This document shows positions 1-8,562 of a stretch of DNA of 64,000 nucleotides, piece by piece. The stretch spans positions 248,001 through 312,000 of the forward strand of contig NZ_CP150668.1 of assembly GCF_038024095.1 (NCBI RefSeq), given 5' to 3'. This stretch comes from Polaribacter tangerinus (lineage in GTDB: Bacteria > Bacteroidota > Bacteroidia > Flavobacteriales > Flavobacteriaceae). Under the pieces are notes generated by a model. The model was not told the DNA's origin. It searched no databases and was given only the letters and a program-made list of their open reading frames with translations. The position numbers were made by a program, and so were the translations under genes. Within the stretch, counting starts at the first letter, position 1, and every line of letters starts with the position of its first letter.

Positions 1-330
1 AGATTGGCAATGGAACGGTTTTTAGTTAAAAACAAAATTGAAGTATCTAGAAAAATGGAACTAAGTTCTAACGAAGCAGTAAAACAAGCAATTATTGCTG
101 ATTTAGGAATTTCTATTATGCCAATTATTGGTATAAGAAGCGAATTGGAAAAAGGAGAATTACAAATTTTAAAAGTACAAGGACTTCCGTTAGAAACTAA
201 TTGGAATATTATTTGGTTGAAAACTAAAAATCAATCTTTAGTTGCAAAAGCATTTAAAAACCATTTAGAAAAAAATAAAAATCAAATAATTGATAGTAAG
301 TTTAAATGGTTTCGAAAAGTGAGTTATTAG
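1..330 (+). CDS. LysR-family transcriptional regulator, C-terminal fragment (5' end outside window)
   Basis: The reading frame is open from the first base of the window to a TAG at 328-330, so this is the last ~109 residues of a longer gene. The segment resembles the effector-binding domain of LysR-type regulators: a Ser-x-Glu-Ala-Val-Lys stretch is followed by a hydrophobic GISIMP block and a run ending in a basic helix. The DNA-binding helix-turn-helix would lie upstream and cannot be seen. The end overlaps the end of the convergent permease gene by four bases. The regulated target cannot be named from this fragment. Confidence 0.7.
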   Translation, partial: RLAMERFLVKNKIEVSRKMELSSNEAVKQAIIADLGISIMPIIGIRSELEKGELQILKVQGLPLETNWNIIWLKTKNQSLVAKAFKNHLEKNKNQIIDSKFKWFRKVSY

Positions 331-1562
331 GAAAATTTGATAGATTTTGATGGGTTAATTTTTGTAATGATTTGAGAGGGAATTAATAGCATTAAAAAAC
401 ATAATAACAAGGTACCCAAGTTTAATAATACAATTTCGAGTATAGATATTTTAACTGGCAACACATTCACATAATAAGTGGCCGGGTTTAAAGTAATTAT
501 TTCGAAAAAATACTGTAAAAATATTATAAGTAAACCAATTAAATTTCCCCAAAAAAGTCCTTTTATAATTAAATAAGTAGCGTTGTACAGAAATATCTTT
601 CGGATACTAGTATTATAACTTCCCAACGCTTTTAAAAGCCCTATCATTGGTACGCGTTCTAAAATTAAAACTAATAAAGCTGTTATCATATTTATACCTG
701 CAATAAGAATCATAATTGCAATTATAAACCATACATTATTATCGAAAAGCTGAATCCATTCGAAAACGGTTGCATAACTTTCTTTGATAGTTTTTGCGTT
801 TAAAGTGGCTCCTATTGCCGAATAAATTTCTGAGCCTTTTTGGTCTATGGCTTCAAAATCATCTAACACAACTTCAAAACCACCTACTTCATTTTCCGAC
901 CAATTTAACAATCGCTGAACTTCTCTAAGGTCTCCAATCATCATATTTTTATCGAACTGAGAAAAACCAGAGTCATAAATTCCAACAATCGTATAATTTC
1001 TGTTAGAGGGAATGGTACTTTCTACCGATTTTAAAAAAGTAGCTTTTACAACATCATTAAGGTTTAATTGCAAACGATTTGTTAAGGTTTTAGAAAGTAA
1101 AATTTCTGTATTTCTATCTTGGTTAAAATTTGGTAATCGTCCTTCAATAATGTATTCTTTAAAAAGTGACCAATCATAATCTGAAGAAACGCCTTTAAAA
1201 ATAATTCCTTCAAAATCTGAATCTGTTCTTAAAATTCCTGCTTTATAAGCATAGACTTGTACATTTTTAATTCCTTTTACAGCATTGAAATTGGGGTAAA
1301 AATCTTGATTTTTATCAATTGAAGTTGTAGAAACATCCGAATTATTTTGATCATAATTTACAATTTGAACATGCCCTTTAAAAGCGGCCATCTTATCACG
1401 AATTTTTGACTGCAATCCACCAGCAGTTGCTACTGCAATTAGCATAATAATAATTCCCAATGAAATAGCGGTAATGGCAATTTTTATTATTGGAGATGAA
1501 ATACTATTTTTATACTTTTTACCGGCAATAATGCGTTTTGCAATAAATAACTCGTAATTCAA
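327..1562 (-). CDS. FtsX-like (LolE/MacB-type) ABC transporter permease
   Basis: A 411-residue inner-membrane protein with one N-terminal transmembrane helix (about residues 24-46), a large periplasmic domain of the MacB_PCD type (about 47-275), and three C-terminal helices with the FtsX core, including the ERVPMIGLLKALG segment after the second helix. This is the LolC/LolE-like layout used to extract lipoproteins or export envelope substrates. No ATPase gene is adjacent, so its partner must be encoded elsewhere. The start is a TTG codon: an in-frame stop lies only seven codons upstream and no ATG exists between, and the family normally begins with N-Y/F-x-x-F-I-A-K-R. Role in lipoprotein release is inference. 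Confidence 0.8.
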   Translation of the reverse strand: MNYELFIAKRIIAGKKYKNSISSPIIKIAITAISLGIIIMLIAVATAGGLQSKIRDKMAAFKGHVQIVNYDQNNSDVSTTSIDKNQDFYPNFNAVKGIKNVQVYAYKAGILRTDSDFEGIIFKGVSSDYDWSLFKEYIIEGRLPNFNQDRNTEILLSKTLTNRLQLNLNDVVKATFLKSVESTIPSNRNYTIVGIYDSGFSQFDKNMMIGDLREVQRLLNWSENEVGGFEVVLDDFEAIDQKGSEIYSAIGATLNAKTIKESYATVFEWIQLFDNNVWFIIAIMILIAGINMITALLVLILERVPMIGLLKALGSYNTSIRKIFLYNATYLIIKGLFWGNLIGLLIIFLQYFFEIITLNPATYYVNVLPVKISILEIVLLNLGTLLLCFLMLLIPSQIITKINPSKSIKFS

Positions 1563-1566
1563 TTTA

Positions 1567-2817
1567 ATGATAAAATTAATTCACTTCAAAAGTACATATT
1601 TATTCTTATTTCTTTTGTTCAATTTTCAGCTGATTTCATGTAATTCAAAAGTACCTGTTTCTCCAAAAACAAGTCAGCAAAAAAATCTATTACCTCTTAA
1701 CGAAAAAGCAAAAATAGATACCATAATTACAGGAGCCGAACTAACAGAATTATACCTACCGCTTTTAAATGACAAAAATATTGCCGTAGTAGCCAACCAA
1801 ACTTCTGTAATAAAAGTAACAGCAAAAAATAATTTTGTACACCTTGTAGATAGTCTTCTTTCTTTATCTGTAAAAATAAAAAAAGTTTTTGCTCCTGAGC
1901 ATGGCTTTAGAGGAAAAGCAGATGCTGGTGAACTCATAAAAGATGGTGTTGATAGCAAAACAAAACTCCCAATAATTTCTTTATATGGTAAAAACAAAAA
2001 ACCTAGCAAAGCACAATTGGCAAATATAGATCTAGTTTTGTTCGATATACAAGATGTTGGTGCGCGGTTTTACACTTACATTTCTACGTTACATTATGTA
2101 ATGGAGGCTTGTGCAGAATTAAACATTCCGCTAATAATATTAGACAGGCCAAATCCGAATGCACATTATATTGATGGTCCTGTGTTAGAAAAAGCACATA
2201 GTTCTTTTGTTGGCATGCACAAAGTTCCGGTAGTTTATGGAATGACTATTGGCGAATACGGAAAAATGATAAATGGCGAGCAATGGTTAAAAGCTGGTGT
2301 TAAAACAAATTTAACCGTTATTCCTGTTCAAAATTATGCTCACAACACTCCCTATTCTTTACCAATTAAACCATCACCCAATTTACCAAATGACAAAAGC
2401 ATAAACCTCTATCCTAGCCTCTGTTTTTTCGAAGGAACAAGGGTTTCTGCTGGAAGAGGCACCAACAAACAATTTCAAATTTATGGCGCTCCATTTTTAA
2501 AAGGCTACACCTTTACTTTTACCCCAAAAGCCAACGAAGGTGCTAAATACCCCAAATTTAAAGATAGGGTTTGCTATGGAGAAGATTTATCGAAAGAAAA
2601 TACACTCTCTAAAATAAATATATCCTATTTAATAAAAGCTTATAATCAAAAAGGAAATGAGCAATTTTTTAATGATTTTTTTACAAAATTAGCAGGCACA
2701 AAAAAATTACAAGAACAGATAGAAAAAGGATTTACTGAACAGGAAATTAGAGAAAGTTGGGCCAAAGGAATACGCAATTTTAAAAAAATTAGAAAAAAAT
2801 ATTTGATTTATAAATAA
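1567..2817 (+). CDS. namZ: DUF1343 / NamZ-type exo-beta-N-acetylmuramidase, lipoprotein
   Basis: A 416-residue DUF1343 protein. The N-terminus is a lipoprotein signal with lipobox LISC, Cys25 being the lipidated residue. Family signatures are visible: EHGFRG at residues 111-116 and a D-x-Q-D-V-G-x-R-F-Y-T-Y block near residue 160. Characterised NamZ enzymes (family GH171) remove terminal MurNAc from peptidoglycan fragments, so a role in cell-wall recycling in the periplasm or at the cell surface is likely. It stands alone and is divergent from the permease gene, with start codons only four bases apart. Members are about 400 residues, so the gene looks complete. Confidence 0.8.
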   Translation: MIKLIHFKSTYLFLFLLFNFQLISCNSKVPVSPKTSQQKNLLPLNEKAKIDTIITGAELTELYLPLLNDKNIAVVANQTSVIKVTAKNNFVHLVDSLLSLSVKIKKVFAPEHGFRGKADAGELIKDGVDSKTKLPIISLYGKNKKPSKAQLANIDLVLFDIQDVGARFYTYISTLHYVMEACAELNIPLIILDRPNPNAHYIDGPVLEKAHSSFVGMHKVPVVYGMTIGEYGKMINGEQWLKAGVKTNLTVIPVQNYAHNTPYSLPIKPSPNLPNDKSINLYPSLCFFEGTRVSAGRGTNKQFQIYGAPFLKGYTFTFTPKANEGAKYPKFKDRVCYGEDLSKENTLSKINISYLIKAYNQKGNEQFFNDFFTKLAGTKKLQEQIEKGFTEQEIRESWAKGIRNFKKIRKKYLIYK

Positions 2818-2859
2818 TTATCTATTGGTATTTTTTTCTCATGATATTTAAATAGACAA

Positions 2860-3696
2860 CTAATTTTCCTCTATTGCTGTTGGCTTTTTATATCCTTGAA
2901 AAGGCTGTTTTAATAATTCTTTTAATGATGAGTTTTTTTCTTCGTTAGGAAATGTATCTACACCATACACAATTTTATTTCTGTCTAGTTTCATATAGGT
3001 TCCGAAAACACGATCCCAAACAGAAAAAATATTACCATAGTTAGAGTCTGTGTATGGTAATTTGTAATGATGGTGAACTTTATGCATGTCGGGAGAAACT
3101 ATAAAATAGCTTAAAAAAGTATCTAATTTTGATGACATTTTAATATTGGCATGGGTAAATTGAGTAAAAATTAATGACATTGATTGGTAAATAAATACTA
3201 TTGCAATAGGGGTTCCAACTACAAAAACACCCAATAATGTAAACGCAAATCGAACAACACTTTCTATGGGATGATGTCTATTTGCTGTTGTTGTGTCTAC
3301 TTTATGGTCTGAGTGATGTACCAAATGAACCATCCATAAAGGAGCTATTTTATGCTCTGTGTAATGTGCCAAATAGGCTCCAAAAAAATCTAAGAGTAAA
3401 ACACCTAAAAGTGTATACAACCACAAGGGCATTTCTGGCAACCAATTAATAATTCCGAAATCATTTTCTGAAACCCAATCTGCAGTTTTCAAAAGCAAAA
3501 AAGCGAAAGCAAAGTTAACAATTACCGTTGTTAAAGTAAAAAACAAATTTGGAAATGCATGTTGCCATTTTTTGTAATTGAATTTAAACAATGGAAAAGC
3601 TCCTTCTATAAGCCAAAAAAAAGTAATACCACCAACTAAAATGATACTTCTGTGAGCGGTAGGAATCGTTTCAAAATAATTAAAAATAGTTTCCAA
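2860..3696 (-). CDS. Sterol desaturase / fatty acid hydroxylase superfamily membrane protein
   Basis: A 278-residue integral membrane protein with about four hydrophobic helices and the histidine-rich boxes of the fatty acid hydroxylase superfamily: HYTEH, HLVHHSDH, RHHP and HKVHHHY. These clusters bind a di-iron centre that hydroxylates or desaturates lipid substrates. The C-terminal N-Y-G-N-I-F-S-x-W-D-x-x-F-G-T motif is typical of bacterial members. It differs from CrtZ, which is encoded separately at about 9.6 kb. Substrate is unknown. It sits alone, 73 bases downstream of the cysteine-cluster gene on the same strand and could be cotranscribed with it. Confidence 0.85.
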   Translation of the reverse strand: METIFNYFETIPTAHRSIILVGGITFFWLIEGAFPLFKFNYKKWQHAFPNLFFTLTTVIVNFAFAFLLLKTADWVSENDFGIINWLPEMPLWLYTLLGVLLLDFFGAYLAHYTEHKIAPLWMVHLVHHSDHKVDTTTANRHHPIESVVRFAFTLLGVFVVGTPIAIVFIYQSMSLIFTQFTHANIKMSSKLDTFLSYFIVSPDMHKVHHHYKLPYTDSNYGNIFSVWDRVFGTYMKLDRNKIVYGVDTFPNEEKNSSLKELLKQPFQGYKKPTAIEEN

Positions 3697-3769
3697 AATT
3701 CTTTAAATTTTTTATTAAAGATATAAAAATTAAAAAATATATGACCTTTCTATCAAACAACAGGCACTC

Positions 3770-4291
3770 TTATCTTTTAACTTTTTTATTAGAAGTTAAA
3801 GAAACTCTTTGTTTAAGAGCCTCTACAATATTAAAAGTTGCAGGACATATAAACGTATTTGCCACTGTTAAATCGGTTATTTGAATAAATTTTCTTCTAT
3901 CTGTATGTGGGTATTCTGCGCATGCCTTTGGGCGAACATCATAAATTGAGCAAGTATTATCTGACGTGTCCAAAAAAGAACAAGGTGCTTTTTTTAAAAC
4001 CATAAAATCGTCTTTATCTCTCTCTAAATAAGTTTGCACAAAATCTGCAGCCTTCATTCTTACATATTTGGCAATTCTTTTAATATCGCTTTCTATAAAA
4101 ATAGGACTAGTTGTTTTACAGCAATTACCGCAAGATAAACAATCTGTTTTTTTAAACTCCTCATTATGTAACTCTTGCATAACATAATCTAAATTTTTTG
4201 GAGTACGTTTTTTAAGATTTTGAAAATATTTTTTATTCTCTTTTTCTTTTAATGAGGCTAATTTTGGTAATTCTGCTATACGTTTTTCCAT
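3770..4291 (-). CDS. YkgJ-family cysteine-cluster protein
   Basis: A 173-residue soluble protein with the CxxCxxCC signature (C-L-S-C-G-N-C-C near residue 55) plus downstream cysteines in CSFLDTSDNTCSIYDVRPKAC. Members of this family (UPF0153/YkgJ) are presumed zinc- or iron-chelating proteins, and their biochemical role is poorly defined. The C-terminus is basic (K-K-V-K-R). A TATTTTTG -7 element lies so close to the ATG that the transcript would start at or within a base or two of it. Confidence 0.8.
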   Translation of the reverse strand: MEKRIAELPKLASLKEKENKKYFQNLKKRTPKNLDYVMQELHNEEFKKTDCLSCGNCCKTTSPIFIESDIKRIAKYVRMKAADFVQTYLERDKDDFMVLKKAPCSFLDTSDNTCSIYDVRPKACAEYPHTDRRKFIQITDLTVANTFICPATFNIVEALKQRVSLTSNKKVKR

Positions 4292-4296
4292 AATTG

Positions 4297-4304
4297 CAAA
4301 AATA
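4297..4304 (-). promoter_or_regulatory. Putative -7 promoter element for the cysteine-cluster gene
   Basis: Reads TATTTTTG on the minus strand, matching the Bacteroidota -7 consensus TAnnTTTG. Its distance to the start codon at 4291 predicts a leaderless or nearly leaderless mRNA. Confidence 0.4.
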
Positions 4305-4543
4305 CAATTTAATGATTAGAAAATATTTTTTTTGAGCGGCAATACTACATTTCTAAAAACCAGTAAATTATATTATTATATTTAGGATTTGTAATTTGTA
4401 GGAGTTATTATTTAAATTATAAAGAAACAGCAAGATTACCTGTAATCAAAACTAACTTAAGAGATATAAATTAATACCCCTTTAGCATCATATTAGAAAA
4501 TTATTAATCACTAAAATCAATCTAAAAAACAAATAAAAATCCT

Positions 4544-4551
4544 TAATTTTG
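4544..4551 (+). promoter_or_regulatory. Putative -7 promoter element for argS
   Basis: TAATTTTG matches TAnnTTTG and lies 22 bases before the argS ATG, giving a predicted leader of about 15 nt. No clear -33 TTG is seen. Confidence 0.55.
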
Positions 4552-4573
4552 CAACTCATTTTTTCAAAATTCA

Positions 4574-6349
4574 ATGAATATCCAACATAAAATAGAAGTT
4601 ACAGCAAAAGAAGGTTTTCAGTCGCTTTACAAAGTGGAAATTCCTTCCGTAGAATTACAAGCCACTAGAAAAGAATTTGAGGGAGATATTACCTTGGTTA
4701 TTTTTCCGTTGTTACGTTACAAAAAAGGAAACCCTGTTGCCATTGGAGAAGAATTAGGGCAATATATTACAGAAAATGTGCCTGAAATAACTAGTTTTAA
4801 TGTTGTTAAAGGCTTTTTAAATTTAGTAGTTGAAGACAAATTTTATACGGAGTTTTTTAATAGTATTTATGCTGATACTAACTTTGGCATTTCAAGTTCA
4901 AAAGAAAACGAAAAAGCTATTATGGTAGAGTATTCTTCTCCGAACACTAATAAACCACTACATTTAGGTCATGTTCGAAATAATTTATTAGGGTATTCAG
5001 TAGCAGAAATTATTAAAGCCGCAGGAAAAAAAGTATATAAAACCCAAATAATAAATGATAGAGGAATTCATATTTGCAAATCTATGTTAGCTTGGCAAAA
5101 ATTTGGAAATGGAGAAACTCCTGCAAATACAGGCTTAAAAGGAGATAAATTGGTTGGTAATTATTATGTGAAATTCGACCAAGAATATAAAAAAGAAATT
5201 AGCAACTTAGTAGCTAATGGTTTGTCTGAAGAAGATGCCAAAAAACAAGCGCCTCTTTTACTAGAAGCCCAAGAAATGCTACTAAAATGGGAAGCTGGAG
5301 ATGAAGAGATTGTTCAACTTTGGAAAACAATGAATAGTTGGGTGTATGCTGGTTTTGAGGACACCTATAAAAATATGGGAGTTAATTTTGATACTCTTTA
5401 CTACGAAAGTAACACTTATTTATTGGGTAAAGATGTTGTTGCACAAGGCTTAGAAAAGGGTGTTTTTTATAAGAAGGAAGATGGATCTGTTTGGTGTGAT
5501 TTAACCGATGAAGGCTTGGATGAAAAAATAGTTCTAAGAGCAGATGGTACGGCTGTTTACATGACTCAAGATATTGGCACAGCAATACAACGTGTAAAAG
5601 ATTTTACAGACGTTGGAGGCATGGTGTATACAGTTGGTAATGAGCAAGATTACCATTTTCAAGTACTTTTTTTAATTTTAAAAAAATTAGGTTTCGATTG
5701 GGCTAATCAGCTACATCATTTAAGCTATGGAATGGTGGATTTACCTTCTGGTAAAATGAAATCTAGAGAAGGAACTGTTGTAGATGCAGATGAATTGATG
5801 GAAGAAATGACCGAAACTGCTAAAGAAATTTCGGAAGAACTAGGAAAACTAGAAGGCTACTCAGAGGCTGAAAAAAACAACTTATACAAAACAATTGGTT
5901 TAGGTGCTTTAAAATATTTTATTTTAAAAGTAGACCCTAAAAAAAGGATATTATTTGACCCGAAATCTTCTGTAGATTTTCAAGGAAATACTGGTCCTTT
6001 TATTCAATATACCTATGCAAGAATTCAATCTATTTTAAGAAAAGCACATTTTGACTATTCTAAAAAAGTAAGTATTTCTTTACATGAAAAAGAGAAAGAA
6101 TTATTAAAACAATTAGCGCTTTTTCCAGAAACAATTGAGCAAGCAGCAGCAAATTATTCTCCTGCTATTGTTGCAAATTACACCTATGATTTAGTGAAGG
6201 AATTTAACTCATTTTATCAAAATGTATCTATTTTAGGTGAAGAAGATAATGATAAAAAAATATTTAGAGTTCAGTTAGCAAAAAAAGTTGCCGATACTAT
6301 AAAAGCTGCATTTTCTTTACTCGGAATTTTAGTACCAGAAAGAATGTAA
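4574..6349 (+). CDS. argS: Arginyl-tRNA synthetase
   Basis: A 591-residue class I aminoacyl-tRNA synthetase that charges tRNA-Arg. Visible parts in order: N-terminal Add-1 domain (about 1-100), the HIGH-type motif HLGH at residues 130-133 after a P-N-T-N-K-P-L block, the catalytic Rossmann fold with YTVGNEQDYHFQ, a KMSKS-equivalent KMKSREG, and a C-terminal anticodon-binding DALR domain ending in PERM. Length is normal for Bacteroidota ArgS. It is a single-gene unit with its own promoter, and the structured RNA element lies between it and lpdA. Confidence 0.97.
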   Translation: MNIQHKIEVTAKEGFQSLYKVEIPSVELQATRKEFEGDITLVIFPLLRYKKGNPVAIGEELGQYITENVPEITSFNVVKGFLNLVVEDKFYTEFFNSIYADTNFGISSSKENEKAIMVEYSSPNTNKPLHLGHVRNNLLGYSVAEIIKAAGKKVYKTQIINDRGIHICKSMLAWQKFGNGETPANTGLKGDKLVGNYYVKFDQEYKKEISNLVANGLSEEDAKKQAPLLLEAQEMLLKWEAGDEEIVQLWKTMNSWVYAGFEDTYKNMGVNFDTLYYESNTYLLGKDVVAQGLEKGVFYKKEDGSVWCDLTDEGLDEKIVLRADGTAVYMTQDIGTAIQRVKDFTDVGGMVYTVGNEQDYHFQVLFLILKKLGFDWANQLHHLSYGMVDLPSGKMKSREGTVVDADELMEEMTETAKEISEELGKLEGYSEAEKNNLYKTIGLGALKYFILKVDPKKRILFDPKSSVDFQGNTGPFIQYTYARIQSILRKAHFDYSKKVSISLHEKEKELLKQLALFPETIEQAAANYSPAIVANYTYDLVKEFNSFYQNVSILGEEDNDKKIFRVQLAKKVADTIKAAFSLLGILVPERM

Positions 6350-6402
6350 AATAGTTTTATGTTAGAGAACATTAATTATAGTCTAAATAAAATAAAAGTT
6401 AG

Positions 6403-6410
6403 TAAATTTG
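6403..6410 (+). promoter_or_regulatory. Putative -7 promoter element upstream of the RNA element and lpdA
   Basis: TAAATTTG matches TAnnTTTG. Transcription would begin around 6415-6417, that is at the first paired bases of the structured RNA element, which makes that element the 5' end of the transcript. Confidence 0.5.
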
Positions 6411-6413
6411 CAT

Positions 6414-6490
6414 GCGTTAAGGATAGAACGGCCTGTTTGAGCTCTCATGCTTTTTTGCATGAAGCGAGTAGTGAAAGCCAGTAAAAACGC
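6414..6490 (+). ncRNA. Structured RNA element (Flavo-1-like), copy A, upstream of lpdA
   Basis: The terminal bases GCGTT (6414-6418) pair with AACGC (6486-6490). Inside lie a GGATAGAACGG block, a perfect hairpin TCATGC/GCATGA (6445-6450 with 6457-6462, loop of six T) and the block AGTAGTGAAAGCC. The same order of conserved blocks occurs on the minus strand between parE and parC, with a different hairpin in the variable arm, which is the pattern of a conserved RNA rather than protein. It resembles what I recall of the Flavo-1 RNA motif of flavobacteria; that assignment is from memory and unverified. Its position directly after a promoter suggests a leader RNA or a short independent transcript. 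Confidence 0.5.
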
Positions 6491-6564
6491 CCAACTTCTT
6501 AAAATAATATTATAATTATTTGAAGTAACTTAAAAATAAAACACAAACTAAGAAATATACAATT

Positions 6565-7953
6565 ATGAAATACGACATCATTATTATTGGAAGTGGTCCT
6601 GGAGGATATGTAACAGGAATTAGAGCTTCTCAATTAGGTTTTAAAGTAGCCATTGTAGAGAAAGAATCTTTAGGTGGAATTTGCTTAAACTGGGGATGTA
6701 TTCCTACAAAAGCACTTTTAAAATCTGCACAGGTTTATGATTATTTAAAACATGTAGATGAGTATGGTTTGAAAGCTGAGGCCATTGATAAAGATTTTGA
6801 TGCCGTGATAAAAAGAAGTCGTGGTGTTGCAGACGGAATGAGTAAAGGAGTTGCCTTTTTAATGAAAAAAAACAAAATTGATATTATTGATGGTTTTGGA
6901 AAGATTAAAGCAGGCAAAAAAGTAGATGTAACTGATGCTGATGGTAAAGTTACCGAATATAGTGCAGACAATATAATTATAGCTACTGGTTCTCGCTCTA
7001 GAGAATTACCAAATTTACCGCAAGATGGTAAAAAAGTGATTGGGTACAGAGAGGCAATGACATTACCAAAGCAGCCAAAATCTATGATTGTAGTTGGTTC
7101 TGGAGCTATTGGAGTGGAATTTGCACACTTTTACAATACCATGGGAACTGAAGTTACTATTGTAGAGTTTCAACCAAATTTGGTGCCTGTAGAAGATATT
7201 GATATTTCTAAACAATTTGAACGTTCGATAAAAAAAGCAGGTATTAAAGTAATGACTAATGCCTCTGTAGATGCTGTTGACACCTCAGGAAATGGAGTTG
7301 TAGCTACCGTTAAAACGAAAAAAGGAGACGTTACTTTAGAGGCTGATATTGTACTGTCTGCAGTTGGCATAAAATCGAACATAGAAAATATTGGCTTAGA
7401 AGATGTTGGAATTATTACAGACCGAGATAAGATTTTAGTAAACGACTTTTATCAAACTAATATTCCTGGTTATTACGCAATTGGAGATGTTGTACCAGGA
7501 CAAGCATTAGCACATGTTGCCTCTGCAGAAGGTATAACGTGTGTAGAAAAATTAGCTGGTTTACATACAGAAAAAATAGATTATGGTAATGTACCTGGTT
7601 GTACGTATGCTACTCCAGAAATTGCCTCTGTTGGATTGACGGAAGCAAAAGCTAAAGAAGCTGGTTACGAACTTAAAATTGGTAAATTTCCGTTTTCTGC
7701 CTCTGGAAAAGCAAAAGCTGCAGGAACACCAGATGGTTTTGTAAAGGTTATTTTTGATGCAAAATACGGAGAATGGTTAGGTTGTCATATGATTGGTGCT
7801 GGTGTAACAGATATGATAGCAGAAGCCGTATTAGGAAGAAAATTAGAAACTACTGGGCATGAGGTGCTAAAAACAATTCACCCACACCCAACAATGAGTG
7901 AAGCAGTTATGGAAGCTGTTGCAGATGCTTATGATGAAGTAATTCACCTATAA
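6565..7953 (+). CDS. lpdA: Dihydrolipoyl dehydrogenase (E3)
   Basis: A 462-residue flavoprotein that reoxidises dihydrolipoyl groups of 2-oxo acid dehydrogenase complexes and the glycine cleavage system using NAD. Seen: N-terminal FAD motif GSGPGGY, the redox-active pair Cys40/Cys45 in GGICLNWGCIPTKAL, a second Rossmann motif GSGAIGVEFA, the FAD-binding AIGDV segment, and the C-terminal catalytic histidine in IHPHPTMSE. Length is normal. It is monocistronic, ending at a strong terminator. Its 150-nt leader contains the structured RNA element, so RNA-level control is possible. Confidence 0.97.
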   Translation: MKYDIIIIGSGPGGYVTGIRASQLGFKVAIVEKESLGGICLNWGCIPTKALLKSAQVYDYLKHVDEYGLKAEAIDKDFDAVIKRSRGVADGMSKGVAFLMKKNKIDIIDGFGKIKAGKKVDVTDADGKVTEYSADNIIIATGSRSRELPNLPQDGKKVIGYREAMTLPKQPKSMIVVGSGAIGVEFAHFYNTMGTEVTIVEFQPNLVPVEDIDISKQFERSIKKAGIKVMTNASVDAVDTSGNGVVATVKTKKGDVTLEADIVLSAVGIKSNIENIGLEDVGIITDRDKILVNDFYQTNIPGYYAIGDVVPGQALAHVASAEGITCVEKLAGLHTEKIDYGNVPGCTYATPEIASVGLTEAKAKEAGYELKIGKFPFSASGKAKAAGTPDGFVKVIFDAKYGEWLGCHMIGAGVTDMIAEAVLGRKLETTGHEVLKTIHPHPTMSEAVMEAVADAYDEVIHL

Positions 7954-8038
7954 GAATAAGTTTACTAACAACTGATAATTGTGAACTCATAACTAAAAAA
8001 GTACTACACTTATCTACAATAATGTAGTTTTAAACGAA

Positions 8039-8068
8039 AACCGAAGCACTTTGCTTCGGTTTTTTTTG
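8039..8068 (+). terminator. Rho-independent terminator after lpdA
   Basis: CCGAAGCA (8041-8048) pairs with TGCTTCGG (8052-8059), flanked by A and T runs with a T tract of eight. It ends the lpdA transcript. Confidence 0.85.
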
Positions 8069-8111
8069 TATATTTAAACAACTTAAATAACAATCAAAAA
8101 TTTATACAAAA

Positions 8112-8486
8112 ATGAAATTAAAATACCAAAGCGTACTTAACCTAGGGGAACAACTAAACATTAAAAATGGTGATGTAAAGGAAGAAAATGGCGTTTTACA
8201 TGTAAAAGGATTGGCAAAAAACCAATATGAGAAAAATCTTTTGTGGGACGAAATTAAAAAAATAGGCGGAGAAAACCCTACCGATATTATTGCAGATATC
8301 TCGGTTGAAGATGCTAGTGTATTCGCAAACCATACTGTTAAAAAAGGAGAAACATTGGGTAAAATTGCAAAGCACTACTACGGAAACGCTATGAAATATA
8401 CTGCTATTTTTGAGGCTAATAAAAACATTTTAAAATCTGCAGACTTAATTCATCCCGGACAAGAATTAGTAATTCCTAATCTATAA
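8112..8486 (+). CDS. BON-like/LysM domain protein, Kbp (YgaU) type
   Basis: A 124-residue protein without a signal peptide. The N-terminal half (about 10-65) has a BON-like pattern, V-K-E-E-N-G-V-L-H-V-K-G-x-A, and the C-terminal part (about 74-122) is a LysM domain with the typical VKKGETLGKIAKHYYG start and HPGQELVIP end. This two-domain layout is that of Kbp/YgaU, a cytoplasmic potassium-binding protein in E. coli; whether potassium is bound here is inference. The gene is framed by terminators with nearly identical CCGAAG stems. Confidence 0.75.
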   Translation: MKLKYQSVLNLGEQLNIKNGDVKEENGVLHVKGLAKNQYEKNLLWDEIKKIGGENPTDIIADISVEDASVFANHTVKKGETLGKIAKHYYGNAMKYTAIFEANKNILKSADLIHPGQELVIPNL

Positions 8487-8509
8487 TAAGTTTTTACTAA
8501 TTACTGCGA

Positions 8510-8538
8510 AAAACCGAAGTTTTTACTTCGGTTTTTTT
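8510..8538 (+). terminator. Rho-independent terminator after the LysM gene
   Basis: CCGAAGT (8514-8520) pairs with ACTTCGG (8525-8531) and is followed by a run of T. The stem is closely similar to that of the terminator after lpdA. Confidence 0.8.
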
Positions 8539-8562
8539 TATATTTAACCTTAAATTTAGGGA

